From Deltaproteobacteria bacterium (lineage in GTDB: Bacteria > UBA10199 > JACPAL01 > GCA-016699445), in NCBI GenBank assembly GCA_016699445.1, contig CP064976.1, forward strand, positions 2,542,001-2,606,000: 64,000 nt of DNA, read 5' to 3'. Below are positions 17,444 through 27,256 of the stretch, in pieces. The notes under the pieces are model-generated. The model made no database searches and was not told the origin of the DNA. It saw nothing but the letters and a program-made list of their open reading frames with translations. How positions within the stretch are numbered: the first letter of the stretch is position 1; each line of letters starts with the position of its first letter. The translations under genes and the position numbers were made by a program.

Positions 17444-18773
17444 TTAAGAGGCTAAATTATTAAAACAATCTGCAACAATATGGGTATGTTTTGATATTTT
17501 CTCCAATAGCTCTTCTTTTGTCTCAAACTTCATCATTTTTGCCAAAACTGTGAGCTCATAGTCTTCTGTGGGAAGGCAATGAGTCTGACGTTCTTCACGT
17601 GCCTGGATGTAGTTTTCAGTTTTGCGCAAAAATTGATACGCTTCATGAAGCTGCGTAGCATCTGTAGCGGGAATCAGCTTTAATTCTTTAAGGACCTTTA
17701 AAACGCGCAAAGTATTCCGATCTCTAAGAAGAATTTCTCGTCCTCCATAAACTAACTGAAAAGAGCTTGTGAAAAATTCAATTTCTCGAATACCTCCGAT
17801 ACCCAATTTCAGGTTAAAACCCTGATTTTTTACATTCTTCATTTCAATATTAATTTTTTCCTTCATTTTTTTAAGGTCTAAGACAATCGATGGGTCGATG
17901 GTGCGTCTATAGACAAATGGAAGAATGCGTTTCAGAAAGTTTTGGCCCAACTTCATATCTCCTGCAATAGGATTGGCTTTAATCAAAGCTGAACGCTCCC
18001 AAGAAGCTCCCGCGATTTCATAATAGGTCATGATAGAGTCCAAAGAATTCACAAGAGCTCCAGATTTTCCTTGTGGGCGAAGCTCTAAATCCACACGAAA
18101 GACAATACCATCATCGGTGCGATCTTGAAGTAGTTGGGTAATATTTTCTGCTGCATGTGTGTATTTTTCAAAAATCTCAGCCATCGGTGCTGTAGTTGAA
18201 AGTTCTTCGGGAACATCAAAGATGTAAATAATATCAATATCAGAACTTAAATTGAGATCGTAACCACCTAACTTACCCATACCAATGGTCGTAAAAGAGC
18301 ATGGCACTGAGAATTTCCACGGATGCATTTTAAAATAAGCTTCCTGGGCTAATTCAGTACAAGCAGCTCCCAGACAGGAAAGCTCCTGACCCGTCTCTTC
18401 AAAAGTTGTTTGTTCTGAAAAATTTCTAATAAGAATTCGGGCCATTTCGACATATTTAAAATAACGAATGGCTTTCTTGATTTCTACAGCATCCGTGCAG
18501 GCTTGAAATCGAGCCTGATTCTCAGCCAAAAGAGTATTTTTGTCTTTTTTCTGATTTAAATACTTTGAGACAGCGAGCTCCTGTATGGCTTCAGGATTCC
18601 TCTTTAAAAATTCAATAATGAAAATACTTCTGCCTAAAAGACTCATGACAGAACGATAGTCTCCGGCTTTTTTAAAGGGGTTCAATATGACTTTTAAGAT
18701 CTTCCCATTGACGGTGAGCCAGTCGGGGATCGGGAGAGTTTTTTAGAAATTGATCAATGTCCAAAGCTTTCAT
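17444..18773 (-). CDS. glnE: Glutamine synthetase adenylyltransferase, N-terminal (adenylyl-removing) half, frameshifted near its start
   Basis: The long frame runs from a TTG at 18685 and has GMGKLGGYDLNLSSDIDIIY near 135-154, FRVDLELRPQGKSG near 196 and KLGIGGIREIEFFTSSFQL, the hallmarks of the deadenylylating domain. Upstream, an ATG at 18773 after GGAAGGA opens a second frame, MKALDIDQFLKNSPDPRL. Deleting one G from 18677-18680 joins it as HIEPFKKAGDYRSV, giving about 444 residues. Together the two halves total about 805 residues, versus about 950 in E. coli. The shortfall falls between the two catalytic domains, where the regulatory linker normally sits. Confidence 0.8.
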
Positions 18774-18816
18774 TTAAGTAATCCTTCCAGTCTTTGACTG
18801 CCCCCTTTTCTTCGAT

Positions 18817-20658
18817 TTAGGAGGAGGGTAGAGCCATGCCTAGGTAGCGAATGGCGCGCGTGAGTGCAACATACAAAAGTCGATTTGATTCTTGTATTTC
18901 TTCTTCCTTTTCCTGAGTTTCACATTTTTCAAAAGCCAAACTTTTGGCTAATTTGTGTTGAAGTCCAATGCTTTCAGACTCATCAAAATCCCTCAGGTGA
19001 ATTTTTCCATCTTCATCCTTTAAATAAAGACGTTGCGATGATGTTTTGCGACCCGCTAAATCACACAAAAAGACAGCTTCAAACTCAAGTCCTTTAGAGG
19101 CATGAACTGTCATCAGTTGCACCGCTTCTTCAGAAGACTCTTCGACCGGGCTCGGGATCAAGGCTTTTTCATCCTTTAGAATTTCTAAATGATCGACTAA
19201 ATCTTTTAACGATTTTGAACCTAAAAGAATCAAGTTTTCAAAAAGCTCATGAAGGGCTTGAAGATAGATTTGGGATTTTTGTAAAAATGACTCTGAAATC
19301 TTTGAGAAAAATATTTTTAAAAATTCTTTCAAATCCTGAGTTTTTTCAAAATCATTTCTGATTTCATTCCAGAGAATAGGATTGATGAAGGTGTATCGAA
19401 AGGCTTCTTCAAAAAAAGCATCATCGGGATAGAGCAATTTTTTCAAAAGAAAAGTGACCTGAATGTATTCGTTTAGTTCCAAAAGTGTTTTTTCATCTTT
19501 GGTCTGATAGGGAATATTTTGAGATTTGAGAACGTCGGTAAAAATTGGAATGGCTTTTCGTGTGCGAAATAACAAAACTATATCTTTCCACTGAAATCCC
19601 ATCTCATGAAGTGATCTGATTTTTTCAGCGATCCACAGGGTTTCTGCCGATCGTGTCTCGGCAATTTTTCCACTTTCCATCAGATGTGATTCTACGAAAT
19701 CATCCTCTTTGGAAGATGCATATAGCATATCAGGAAGTGTGGGGAAAATTTGGTGAGAAATTTCATTCACAAACTCAATAATTTTAGATCCGGATCTGAA
19801 ATTATCATTCAGGTAAAATATTTTTCCATCTCGTTTCTCAATTAAACTGGTGACTTCTGTAAAAAGATGAGGGTTGGCGCCACGAAACCGGTAAATGGAT
19901 TGTCGAGGATCACCAACAATCACCAAATGATTGTCTAAAGACCAGATTTTAGAAATAATATCCCATTGAATAGGGCTCGTATCTTGAAATTCATCAATGA
20001 TGATCCATGAAAAACGCTGCTGAAGTTTTTTTTGAAATTCTGGCTGATCCAGAAGTTTTAAACATTCGATCTCTAAATCCTGAAAATCCAAAAAACCCTG
20101 AGATCTTTTTTTAATTAAAAATTCTTCTGTCAGTTTTGTAAGAAGATCTGAGTATTCAAAAGAAATTTTTGTGTTTTGAGACAGCATAAGATCCAACAAG
20201 AGCTTAACAGATTTGTGAAAGTCATAACGATCGATGAGTTGAATGGCCTGTGGGTTTCCTGATTCAGCCCAGTCCAGAAGACGCGTTCGGATGAGTTTTA
20301 GTAGATCAATTTTACTTAATGATCCTTCTAAAATTTGGAAATTTTCAGGTAGTTTAAGCTCAGAGTTGTGCTCTCGAAGAATATCCGTAGCCAGTCCATG
20401 GAGTGTATCAGCCTTGAGTTGACGTGCTTGGTGGTCGCTAAGAGAGAGCCTTTTAGCGAGTCGTCGTTTGATTTCTTCACCTGCTTTTTTAGTAAATGTC
20501 GCAATAAAAAATTGATCTAGCGAGGTACCTTTTTGAATCAGAGAGGCTATTTTCTCAACAATCGTAAAAGTCTTTCCCGAACCTGCAGCGGCGACAATGG
20601 CCGTATTCCCCATAAAAGAGACAACTTCTTCCTGAGCAGGTGTGAGATAAGCTGTCAT
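18817..20658 (-). CDS. Short UvrD/AddA-like superfamily 1 DNA helicase
   Basis: The ATG at 20658 overlaps the nuclease stop (ATGA); the frame is open 17 codons further, inside the nuclease gene, and is not needed. The 613 residues carry Walker A AAAGSGKTFT near 22, FIATFTKKAGEEIKRRL, motif II IIIDEFQDTSPIQWD near 225, motif III VGDPRQSIYRFRGANP near 245, motif V MTVHASKGLEFEAV near 515 and motif VI NRLLYVALTRA near the very end. UvrD is about 720 residues and AddA above 1,100. This protein stops just after motif VI and lacks any nuclease domain. It probably works with the adjacent RecB-like nuclease in double-strand-break end processing. Confidence 0.85.
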   Translation of the reverse strand: MTAYLTPAQEEVVSFMGNTAIVAAAGSGKTFTIVEKIASLIQKGTSLDQFFIATFTKKAGEEIKRRLAKRLSLSDHQARQLKADTLHGLATDILREHNSELKLPENFQILEGSLSKIDLLKLIRTRLLDWAESGNPQAIQLIDRYDFHKSVKLLLDLMLSQNTKISFEYSDLLTKLTEEFLIKKRSQGFLDFQDLEIECLKLLDQPEFQKKLQQRFSWIIIDEFQDTSPIQWDIISKIWSLDNHLVIVGDPRQSIYRFRGANPHLFTEVTSLIEKRDGKIFYLNDNFRSGSKIIEFVNEISHQIFPTLPDMLYASSKEDDFVESHLMESGKIAETRSAETLWIAEKIRSLHEMGFQWKDIVLLFRTRKAIPIFTDVLKSQNIPYQTKDEKTLLELNEYIQVTFLLKKLLYPDDAFFEEAFRYTFINPILWNEIRNDFEKTQDLKEFLKIFFSKISESFLQKSQIYLQALHELFENLILLGSKSLKDLVDHLEILKDEKALIPSPVEESSEEAVQLMTVHASKGLEFEAVFLCDLAGRKTSSQRLYLKDEDGKIHLRDFDESESIGLQHKLAKSLAFEKCETQEKEEEIQESNRLLYVALTRAIRYLGMALPSS

Positions 20659-21572
20659 AGAGAACTCCTCAGCTGACAGATTTCCTGATAAGGACAATAA
20701 TCCTGACACGGTTCTTTTTCAGAAGGAAAATCACCCTGTCTGATTTGTGAAATAATTTCGGCAATTTTTACTTCTGTCTCTTCAAAAAAACGATCCCACA
20801 TAGCTGGCGGCACGAGTGTACTGCTGGAGGGGTGCAGATCGATAAAATCAGGAAGTCGATCGGTGTGCAAGAGACCATCTTTTTGTTCAAGACTGGCCAG
20901 ATTATAATACAAAGCCCCGATGGGTTCGTAATCAGGGAGTAAGAGCTTTTTGACGGCGAGAATATAGAGTGGGAGCTGAAATGAATGCCCAGCCAAGATT
21001 TGAGATCCTGTCGTGCCTCCGGATGTTTTGTAATCAATAATCAAAAAAGTTTTTTGAACAGGATCAATATCGATTCGATCAATACGGCCCTTAAATAGTA
21101 TTTTTTCTCCATGCAGATTTTTTATCTCAAGCGCAGGTGTCTGATGTCCAAAGCTCCACTCAAAATATTTTGGCAAAAGAGATTGGCGTTTTTCCTTTTC
21201 TTCTAAAAACAAAGTAAGAAAGTTTTTGAGTGTCCGTTTTAACGATTCGTTCTGACGCGAAAGAAGAAAAGGGGATAGGGTTGGGTATTGCGTCTTTAGA
21301 GATGAGAGTTCATGTTCTAAAAAAGAAAAGGCTTTTGACTGAAGATTTTCCAAACTCGCAGAAGATACCTGTAGAACTTTTTCCAAGACTCGATGGAGAA
21401 GGATGCCTCTTTCCATAGGAGAGATTTCAATGGTCCATTGGTTTTGTGGTTTAATCGCCAAATAATGTTGAGCCCAAAAACGGTAAGGACAGGCCAGATA
21501 ATTTTCTAGCTCGGTCGCACTAAAAACATGATCTTGAATCCACTCCGAAAATGGGGGCTTGGCATTTTCCAT
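20655..21572 (-). CDS. Stand-alone RecB/AddB-like PD-(D/E)XK nuclease with Fe-S cysteines
   Basis: A 305-residue exonuclease-like protein. LLHRVLEKVL near 73 supplies the histidine motif, GRIDRIDID near 168 the aspartate, and FLIIDYKTSG near 185 the D-x-K catalytic core. CPYRF near 27 plus CQDYCPYQEIC near the C terminus give four cysteines, as in the AddB iron-sulfur cluster that staples the domain. The usual N-terminal inactivated helicase of AddB is absent: the ATG at 21572 directly follows the rhomboid stop. Coupled to the helicase by ATGA. An end-resection role is inferred. Confidence 0.85.
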   Translation of the reverse strand: MENAKPPFSEWIQDHVFSATELENYLACPYRFWAQHYLAIKPQNQWTIEISPMERGILLHRVLEKVLQVSSASLENLQSKAFSFLEHELSSLKTQYPTLSPFLLSRQNESLKRTLKNFLTLFLEEKEKRQSLLPKYFEWSFGHQTPALEIKNLHGEKILFKGRIDRIDIDPVQKTFLIIDYKTSGGTTGSQILAGHSFQLPLYILAVKKLLLPDYEPIGALYYNLASLEQKDGLLHTDRLPDFIDLHPSSSTLVPPAMWDRFFEETEVKIAEIISQIRQGDFPSEKEPCQDYCPYQEICQLRSSL

Positions 21573-22245
21573 CTAACGTCTTTTTTTGTTTTTTAGAAAA
21601 ACTGGCAAGAATAAAAATCCCGAGAGAAAACCTCCAATGTGAGCAAAATAAGCCACACCACCTAAATCTTTAGAAGCTGTTTGGACTTCCACGACTTGCA
21701 TCAGAATCCAAAAGCTGATGACCAGCCAGGCAGGAAAATAAATTTTCTCAGAAAATAAAAATAGGCACCAAAACCGCAATTTTAGCTTTTGGAAAGAGTC
21801 TTAAGTAAGCAGCCAAAATGCCTGCGATAGCTCCAGAAGCTCCGAGGAGAGGGATTGTCGAACTAAAATTGGTATAAATTTGAGCAAAGGTCGCCAAAAA
21901 TCCACACAGCATATAGAAAGAAAAAAATTTAAAATGCCCTAAAGCACCTTCGACATTCACTCCAAAAATCCAGAGGTAGAGCATGTTTCCAATAATGTGA
22001 AACCAACCTCCATGCATAAACATGGCGGTAAACACGGTAAAAATGGGTTCGATACCTGGAGATACAGAAAGGTTTCTCCCTAAACGAAATTCCAGAGGAA
22101 TTGCAGAATAGCGATACACAAAGAGATTGGTTTCAGAGAGAGGAAGAATCAACATGTAGGTAAAAACAGCAATATTGCAGGCGATCAACAGCAAAGTCAC
22201 AAGAGGAAATTTTTTGGTGGGTTTCAGGTCGCGGTAGGGAATCAT
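21573..22245 (-). CDS. Rhomboid family intramembrane serine protease, frameshifted
   Basis: The first frame (ATG 22245) has several membrane spans, MHGGWFHIIGNMLYLWIFG near 95 and the catalytic serine in LLGASGAIAGIL near 136. It then stops at 21748. The second frame carries the catalytic histidine in VAYFAHIGGFLSGFLF and ends at 21573. Adding one A to 21752-21755 (plus strand) joins them as PIFIFSEKIYFPAW. The result is a normal GlpG-like domain of about 224 residues. The start overlaps the trmJ stop (ATGA) and the stop abuts the nuclease start, so it is inside the operon. Substrates are unknown. It is one candidate for processing C-terminal sorting tails such as that at 2933-4880, but that is speculation. 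Confidence 0.75.
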
Positions 22246-22991
22246 AACTTTCTTTTTGAATTAACATACTCAATCTGTCTTGAAATCCCCCTCAAGATGC
22301 GTACTTCACGATCTGTGAGTCCTGTCCGTCCAAAAATTCCACGCAAACTTCTCATCATGTGGAACGTATTATCGGGTATTAAAAATTCAATATCGGTCAA
22401 AGCTCTTTCAAGATGACCATACATGCCTTCAATTTCTTCAACAGACGCTAGCTTGGCGGTTTTTTTCTTTTGAGGAAGATCAGGATCGTCCATTTTTGAA
22501 AGGAAAAAGAGGCGGAGTTGATAGGTGGTGACGGCGACTGATTGAGCCAGATTGAGAGAGCCAAAATCAGGATCTGAAGGGATCATCACGACAAGATTGC
22601 AGATGGCGAGTTCTTTGTTGGTGAGCCCTCGCTCTTCAGCACCAAATAAAATTCCAATTTTTTGTCTTTCTCCCAAACGTGTCGAAATTTCGGGAAGACT
22701 AATAAAGTCCTGTCGATTTTTTCCAACCCGACGACTGGTGCCAATGGTGTAATTTAAACCTTTTGCCGCTTCTTCCAAAGTGTCGCAGACAACCGTCTTT
22801 TGCAACAAGTCGGCAGCACCGACAGCTAAGCGCAATGCTTCTGGGTGTGTAGGAAGGACTGTTGGGCGTACGACGATGAGTTTTGAAAACCCCATATTTT
22901 TCATGACACGAGCGGTGGAGCCGATATTACCGCCATACCGAGGTCTCACGAGAATGATGCTTATATCTTGAGGGCTGAGTGGTTTTGTCAT
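22242..22991 (-). CDS. trmJ: TrmJ/SpoU-family RNA 2'-O-methyltransferase
   Basis: A knotted SAM-dependent methyltransferase, 249 residues. The N terminus IILVRPRYGGNIGSTARVMKN, the middle ILFGAEERGLTNKEL near 125 and MIPSDPDFGSLNLAQSVAV near 148 are the three SpoU motifs. In E. coli TrmJ modifies position 32 of tRNAs; the exact target here is inferred. The C-terminal extension of about 80 residues is typical of the TrmJ subgroup. It is first in the minus-strand operon running to gshA, and only 31 bases separate its ATG from the divergent synthetase gene. Confidence 0.85.
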   Translation of the reverse strand: MTKPLSPQDISIILVRPRYGGNIGSTARVMKNMGFSKLIVVRPTVLPTHPEALRLAVGAADLLQKTVVCDTLEEAAKGLNYTIGTSRRVGKNRQDFISLPEISTRLGERQKIGILFGAEERGLTNKELAICNLVVMIPSDPDFGSLNLAQSVAVTTYQLRLFFLSKMDDPDLPQKKKTAKLASVEEIEGMYGHLERALTDIEFLIPDNTFHMMRSLRGIFGRTGLTDREVRILRGISRQIEYVNSKRKL

Positions 22992-23022
22992 AGTGGGTAC
23001 AAAATTTTTAAAAAGGATATTT

Positions 23023-24948
23023 ATGAATCAAATTATTTGGGAGCCCTACGGCGAGTATTTGGAGAAAAGCAATATTTCTCGTTTCATGAAGAAACATCAG
23101 ATTTCAACTTACGAAGATCTGATTCAAAAATCTTCCGGAGATATTTCCTGGTTTTGGGATGCTGCGCTCAAGGATCTCAATGTGGAATGGTATCAACCTT
23201 ACCAAAAAGTTGTGGAAGGGGACATGCCTTGGGCCAAATGGTTTGTGGGGGGTAAACTCAATCTTATTCATAATGTCCTCGATCGTCATCTGCCGCGACT
23301 CAAAGATAAACCTGCTTTTATTTGGGAGCCTGATACAGGTCCTACTAAGACACTGACCTATGGTGAGCTTTATCAAAAAGTAAATCAGCTCGCGTCTGCC
23401 TTACGTAAGCAAGGCTTTGGCAAAGGGGATCGTATGGGGCTTTATATGCCGATGATTCCCGAAATGGTGATTTCGTTTTTGGCGATTCTAAAAATCGGAG
23501 CCATCGCTATTCCTGTTTTTTCAGGATTTGGAGCTCAAGCCTTAGCCACACGACTTCAAGATGCGGAAGCTAAAGTGTTGTTTACAGCCGATGGTTCTTT
23601 TCGACGTGGTAAAGAAGTCAAAATTAAGGAAGCTGCAGATGAAGCTGTGGCTCAATGTTCTTCTCTTAAAATGGTTGTTGTGGCTAAACGGGTTGGGGAA
23701 TTCATTCCTTGGAATCCCAAAATAGACGTCGCCTTTTTTGACCTTCTTGCTGAAGGGGATTTGGAAGCTGAAACGGAAAAAACTGAAGCGGAAGATCATT
23801 CATTGATCATTTATACATCTGGCACCACAGGGAAGCCTAAGGGGACGGTTCACACACATGCGGGTTGCCAAGCTCAAATGGCGAAGGAGTTAGGCTATTA
23901 TTTTGATGTGAAGGAAGAATCGATTTTCTTTTGGGTCACCGATATTGGTTGGATGATGGGTCCATGGGAAATTTTAGGTGTGCTCACTTTTGGAGCGACA
24001 TTTATTATTTTTGAAGGGGCTCCTGATTGGCCGCAGCCCGATCGTCTGTGGGAAGTTGTAGAAAATCATAAAGTTACTCATTTGGGAATTTCGCCAACAG
24101 CTGTCAGACTCTTGATTAAATCTGGCACAGAATGGCCTCAAAAGCATAATCTCTCATCGATTAAATATTTAGGTTCAACGGGAGAGGCTTGGGATCCAGA
24201 ATCCTACAATTGGTTTTTTGAAAATGTAGGTGGCAAGCGCTGTCCCATTATTAATATTTCAGGAGGTACCGAAATTGTGGGCTGTCATCTAGCACCTTTG
24301 CCCATCACAGCTTTGAAGCCTTGCACGTTGCGCGGACCCGGACTCGGAATGGCTGTCGATGTGTGGAATGATGACGCTCAAAGTGTGCGAGGGGAGATTG
24401 GTTATCTTGTCTGTAAAAAACCAGCGCCTTCGATGACTAAAGGCTTTTTAAACGATCCTCAACGTTACCTCGATACGTATTTTTCAAAATGGCCTACAAT
24501 CTGGAATCATGGCGACTGGGCCTACGTCGATGAAGATGGTTTTTGGTTCATCAAAGGCCGTTCTGATGACACCATCAAAGTCGCTGGCCGCCGCACAGGC
24601 CCTGCTGAAATTGAATCGGTTTTGCTGGAGCATTCTGCGGTTTCAGAAGCAGCGGTGATCGGTGTGCCTCATGAAGTGAAAGGGGAGGAAGTGGTGTGCT
24701 TTGTTGTCCTGAAACCTGCTTTTCAAATTTCCGAAGAATTAAGAAAAGATATCAAAGATCAAGTGGTCAAGATGATGGGCAAAACGCTCACTCCGCGCGA
24801 TGTACGCTTTGTGAAAATGCTTCCCAAAACCCGCTCGGCTAAAATTGTCCGTGGTGTGATCAAAAAGAAATACTTAGGCCAACCCGTGGGAGATTTATCT
24901 TCTGTGGAAAATTTGGATGCGGTGGAAGAGATTGGACGATCTGAGTAA
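23023..24948 (+). CDS. Acetyl-CoA synthetase-like AMP-forming acyl-CoA ligase
   Basis: Activates a short carboxylic acid to its CoA thioester through an acyl-AMP. The 641 residues from ATG 23023, which follows AAGGA, match AcsA length; the frame is open to 22993 but that start lacks support. Motifs are YTSGTTGKPKG (A3) near 265, GDWAYVDEDGFWFIKGRSDD near 500, AGRRTGPAEIESVL, and PKTRSAKIVRGVIK near 605 with the conserved lysine that is acetylated in Acs. The substrate could be acetate, propionate or another acid; motifs alone do not decide. It is alone on its strand and divergent from trmJ. Confidence 0.88.
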   Translation: MNQIIWEPYGEYLEKSNISRFMKKHQISTYEDLIQKSSGDISWFWDAALKDLNVEWYQPYQKVVEGDMPWAKWFVGGKLNLIHNVLDRHLPRLKDKPAFIWEPDTGPTKTLTYGELYQKVNQLASALRKQGFGKGDRMGLYMPMIPEMVISFLAILKIGAIAIPVFSGFGAQALATRLQDAEAKVLFTADGSFRRGKEVKIKEAADEAVAQCSSLKMVVVAKRVGEFIPWNPKIDVAFFDLLAEGDLEAETEKTEAEDHSLIIYTSGTTGKPKGTVHTHAGCQAQMAKELGYYFDVKEESIFFWVTDIGWMMGPWEILGVLTFGATFIIFEGAPDWPQPDRLWEVVENHKVTHLGISPTAVRLLIKSGTEWPQKHNLSSIKYLGSTGEAWDPESYNWFFENVGGKRCPIINISGGTEIVGCHLAPLPITALKPCTLRGPGLGMAVDVWNDDAQSVRGEIGYLVCKKPAPSMTKGFLNDPQRYLDTYFSKWPTIWNHGDWAYVDEDGFWFIKGRSDDTIKVAGRRTGPAEIESVLLEHSAVSEAAVIGVPHEVKGEEVVCFVVLKPAFQISEELRKDIKDQVVKMMGKTLTPRDVRFVKMLPKTRSAKIVRGVIKKKYLGQPVGDLSSVENLDAVEEIGRSE

Positions 24949-24952
24949 AATT

Positions 24953-25747
24953 TTAAGGATGATGCAATTGTTCTGCATTTCTTTCAAATCGAGCTCTGGA
25001 AATATCACTTCCCATCGCTGTCGAATAAACTCTCAAAATCTCCTCTAATGGAACAGATTCTCCAGTGCGACTGAGAATTAAAAGAGTGGCTCGTTCAGGA
25101 GTGTCACCGGCGATGTGATAGTAATGATCGGCTAAAATGGTTTCATGGAAACCTTGCTGTGTGTAATAACCATAACCTCGAGCTTCTCGATTATTCACTT
25201 CCACCATGCAAAAATGAGTTTCAGCAGCAGGGCAAGCAGGAAAAGTGGAGGGGAGTTGTCCTTCAATCGGACTTTCGGAAGGTGTGTGATAATCAACGAG
25301 AGTGACTGTCTTACCATTGGATAAACTAAGTTGATAGGTAGCTGAAATTCCTTCGATCTGATTATTAGTTGGATTGACAAAAACTCTCCATCGGTATGTC
25401 GCATCATAGCTTGGAGAGCCGGGTGTCATGTATCCACGAATAGTATCCAGATCTTCAATTAATCCATCATAAGCCTGTTGATGTTCTCTCGCAGCAGCTG
25501 TCCTTCCCAGAAACTCATGAGCCCTTGCTAATAAAGGGTCAGAGCCTAAAGAAATTTCAATTGTTTGTATAGATGAGGCTGTTGAAGGTCGATGAATAGA
25601 AGAGAGCGGTGTTATGTTCTCTGAATCCCAAGGATTGCGAAGTGTAGATACATCTGCTGCTGATGGTCTTGGAGTTGTTGTGCAAGCAGGTGCAGCAAGT
25701 GTCATGGCTGCAGTTAAAAAATATGTTTTTACAGATATATGATTCAT
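24953..25747 (-). CDS. Unknown exported protein, possible lipoprotein
   Basis: The 264 residues begin with a signal sequence ending LAAPACTTT. A cysteine at residue 22 could be lipidated, but APAC is a poor lipobox. The mature part is polar: a proline- and threonine-rich linker, a helix around 85-105, then a strand-rich domain with two further cysteines (CPAAETHFC). No family is recognised. AGAGG precedes the ATG. It converges on the acyl-CoA ligase, four bases apart. Confidence 0.55.
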   Translation of the reverse strand: MNHISVKTYFLTAAMTLAAPACTTTPRPSAADVSTLRNPWDSENITPLSSIHRPSTASSIQTIEISLGSDPLLARAHEFLGRTAAAREHQQAYDGLIEDLDTIRGYMTPGSPSYDATYRWRVFVNPTNNQIEGISATYQLSLSNGKTVTLVDYHTPSESPIEGQLPSTFPACPAAETHFCMVEVNNREARGYGYYTQQGFHETILADHYYHIAGDTPERATLLILSRTGESVPLEEILRVYSTAMGSDISRARFERNAEQLHHP

Positions 25748-25810
25748 TTAAACCTCTTTAGCAGGTTTATCGTATGGAGTTTTGAAAAGTTGCTTTAAAG
25801 AGAAAGAATT

Positions 25811-26677
25811 TTACTCAGGCTTTGATTCTGTAGTTTTAAACTTCGCCATCAAACGATCAATTTCCTGCATTTGTACCATCAACACATCTTTTTTGAGGAA
25901 ATTGACGAGAGTTTCATGGCCTTGTTGGACTAATTGAGAGCTGAACTGTGTGAGGTATTGAGAGAGGAAGCGACAAGCTTCCATCTTGCCTTTGAGAGAG
26001 AGCATGTCGGCGTCGAAATTGACGGTATCATGATGAAAATAATCCAGGATCGCACTTTCAAAAACGATATCAAAAGCGATTGTGATTAAATCACGTTCAG
26101 TCTTGTCAGCTTTAAAAGGATTGATCAGAATTGTTTTTGTCACAAGTTCGGCAGATGCGGTAACATACTGGGGAGTGACAAGTTCTTTGGAAAGATCGTC
26201 ACGAAAAACAACCAATGAAGCGACGGGATGCACCATTTTTTCGCGGTTTCCAGCCACATAATCCAAATAAGTGACATCTTCATCACGTGTGACAGAGTTT
26301 AAGATATCAGACAATCCGGGCATAAACTTCAGATCAAAAATCGGAACTTCACTAAAAGCCTGATAAGGCGAGTCGACTTTAACATCTGTAATGGGCTTTT
26401 TATTGAAGGGGAGAACTTTTTGAAGAAAGTTTTTATGCTCTTCAGCAGGAATGATATTCCAAATCCCCGATACGTTAAGCAGCTTCTTACGAATCTGCAT
26501 CTTGATATCAGGAAGGGTCTGCCAATAAAAATATTGCCCCACCCAGCCTTCCATGAGGCCCAAAAATTTCTGACACTTTTCTGTAAAGTCAGAAGTCTTT
26601 TTTTCCCATGCGACAAAGAGTTCGTTTAAAACACGAAGCTCAGAGTCCTCAAGATGAGGAAAGAGTGGATGAGGCAT
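25811..26677 (-). CDS. Hypothetical protein, mostly helical
   Basis: A 288-residue soluble protein with no signal peptide or membrane span. The N-terminal third is rich in aromatic residues (FVAWEKKTSDF, WVGQYFYWQTL). The rest alternates charged helices with short strands, ending in a Gln- and Lys-rich helix. I recognise no domain. AGG lies about nine bases before the ATG. It sits 30 bases downstream of the RRM gene on the same strand and 63 bases upstream of the possible lipoprotein gene. Codon use looks like that of its neighbours, so it is probably a real gene. Confidence 0.6.
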   Translation of the reverse strand: MPHPLFPHLEDSELRVLNELFVAWEKKTSDFTEKCQKFLGLMEGWVGQYFYWQTLPDIKMQIRKKLLNVSGIWNIIPAEEHKNFLQKVLPFNKKPITDVKVDSPYQAFSEVPIFDLKFMPGLSDILNSVTRDEDVTYLDYVAGNREKMVHPVASLVVFRDDLSKELVTPQYVTASAELVTKTILINPFKADKTERDLITIAFDIVFESAILDYFHHDTVNFDADMLSLKGKMEACRFLSQYLTQFSSQLVQQGHETLVNFLKKDVLMVQMQEIDRLMAKFKTTESKPE

Positions 26678-26707
26678 TTTCTAAACCTATTCTTATATTT
26701 TGTTTAA

Positions 26708-27103
26708 TTAATACATTCTTGGAGGACGACCACCACCGCCGCCACCATCACGACGTCCACGACCACCAAACCCACCACCGCCGCCGCCATATCCACCGCC
26801 ACCTCCACCATAACCACCACCGCCATCACGACGAGGAGGACGAGATCCGCGAGCTTGTTCGGGATTGGCTTCATTGATTTTGAGTTTGCGACCACCAAAA
26901 TCAGCGCCGTTTAAAGCTTGAATCGCTTTTTCAGCATCTTCAGGGGTAGCCATTTCGACAAAACCAAAACCCTTGGAGCGTCCGCTCATCTTGTCTAAGA
27001 TGACGTTCGCAGTTTCTACGGCCCCATGAGGTGCAAAAAGCTCTTTTAGCTCTTCGTCACGGGTAGAGTAAGGCAAGTTGCCTACGTACAGGCGTTTGTT
27101 CAT
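26708..27103 (-). CDS. RRM RNA-binding protein with glycine/arginine-rich tail
   Basis: A 131-residue protein with one RNA-recognition motif: RNP2 is RLYVGNLPYS at residues 4-13 and RNP1 is SKGFGFVEM near 43-51. This is followed by about 45 residues of Gly, Tyr, Arg and Phe repeats (GGYGGGGGG, GGRGRRDGG). Such bacterial Rbp proteins bind RNA and are often cold-induced; that role here is inferred. AAGGAGA precedes the ATG by about seven bases. The repetitive GGN codons create long false open frames on the opposite strand. Confidence 0.9.
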   Translation of the reverse strand: MNKRLYVGNLPYSTRDEELKELFAPHGAVETANVILDKMSGRSKGFGFVEMATPEDAEKAIQALNGADFGGRKLKINEANPEQARGSRPPRRDGGGGYGGGGGGYGGGGGGFGGRGRRDGGGGGGRPPRMY

Positions 27104-27256
27104 ACAGGATTCTCCTTATTGTATTGATGGGATTTACTAAGACTCAATCGAATGAAATTTTTTAAAATCACAAGCTCTCGACTCAAACCACTACTTTAAT
27201 CATGACCTAACTGACATGAAAGTAGCACAGGATTTTACTTCATCACAAACATTTAT

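Noticed and set aside
26608..26877. Histidine-rich open frame on the plus strand
   Set aside because: It is the antisense shadow of the glycine-codon repeats in the RRM-RGG protein; GGN codons read backwards give CCN/CAN-type low-complexity frames.
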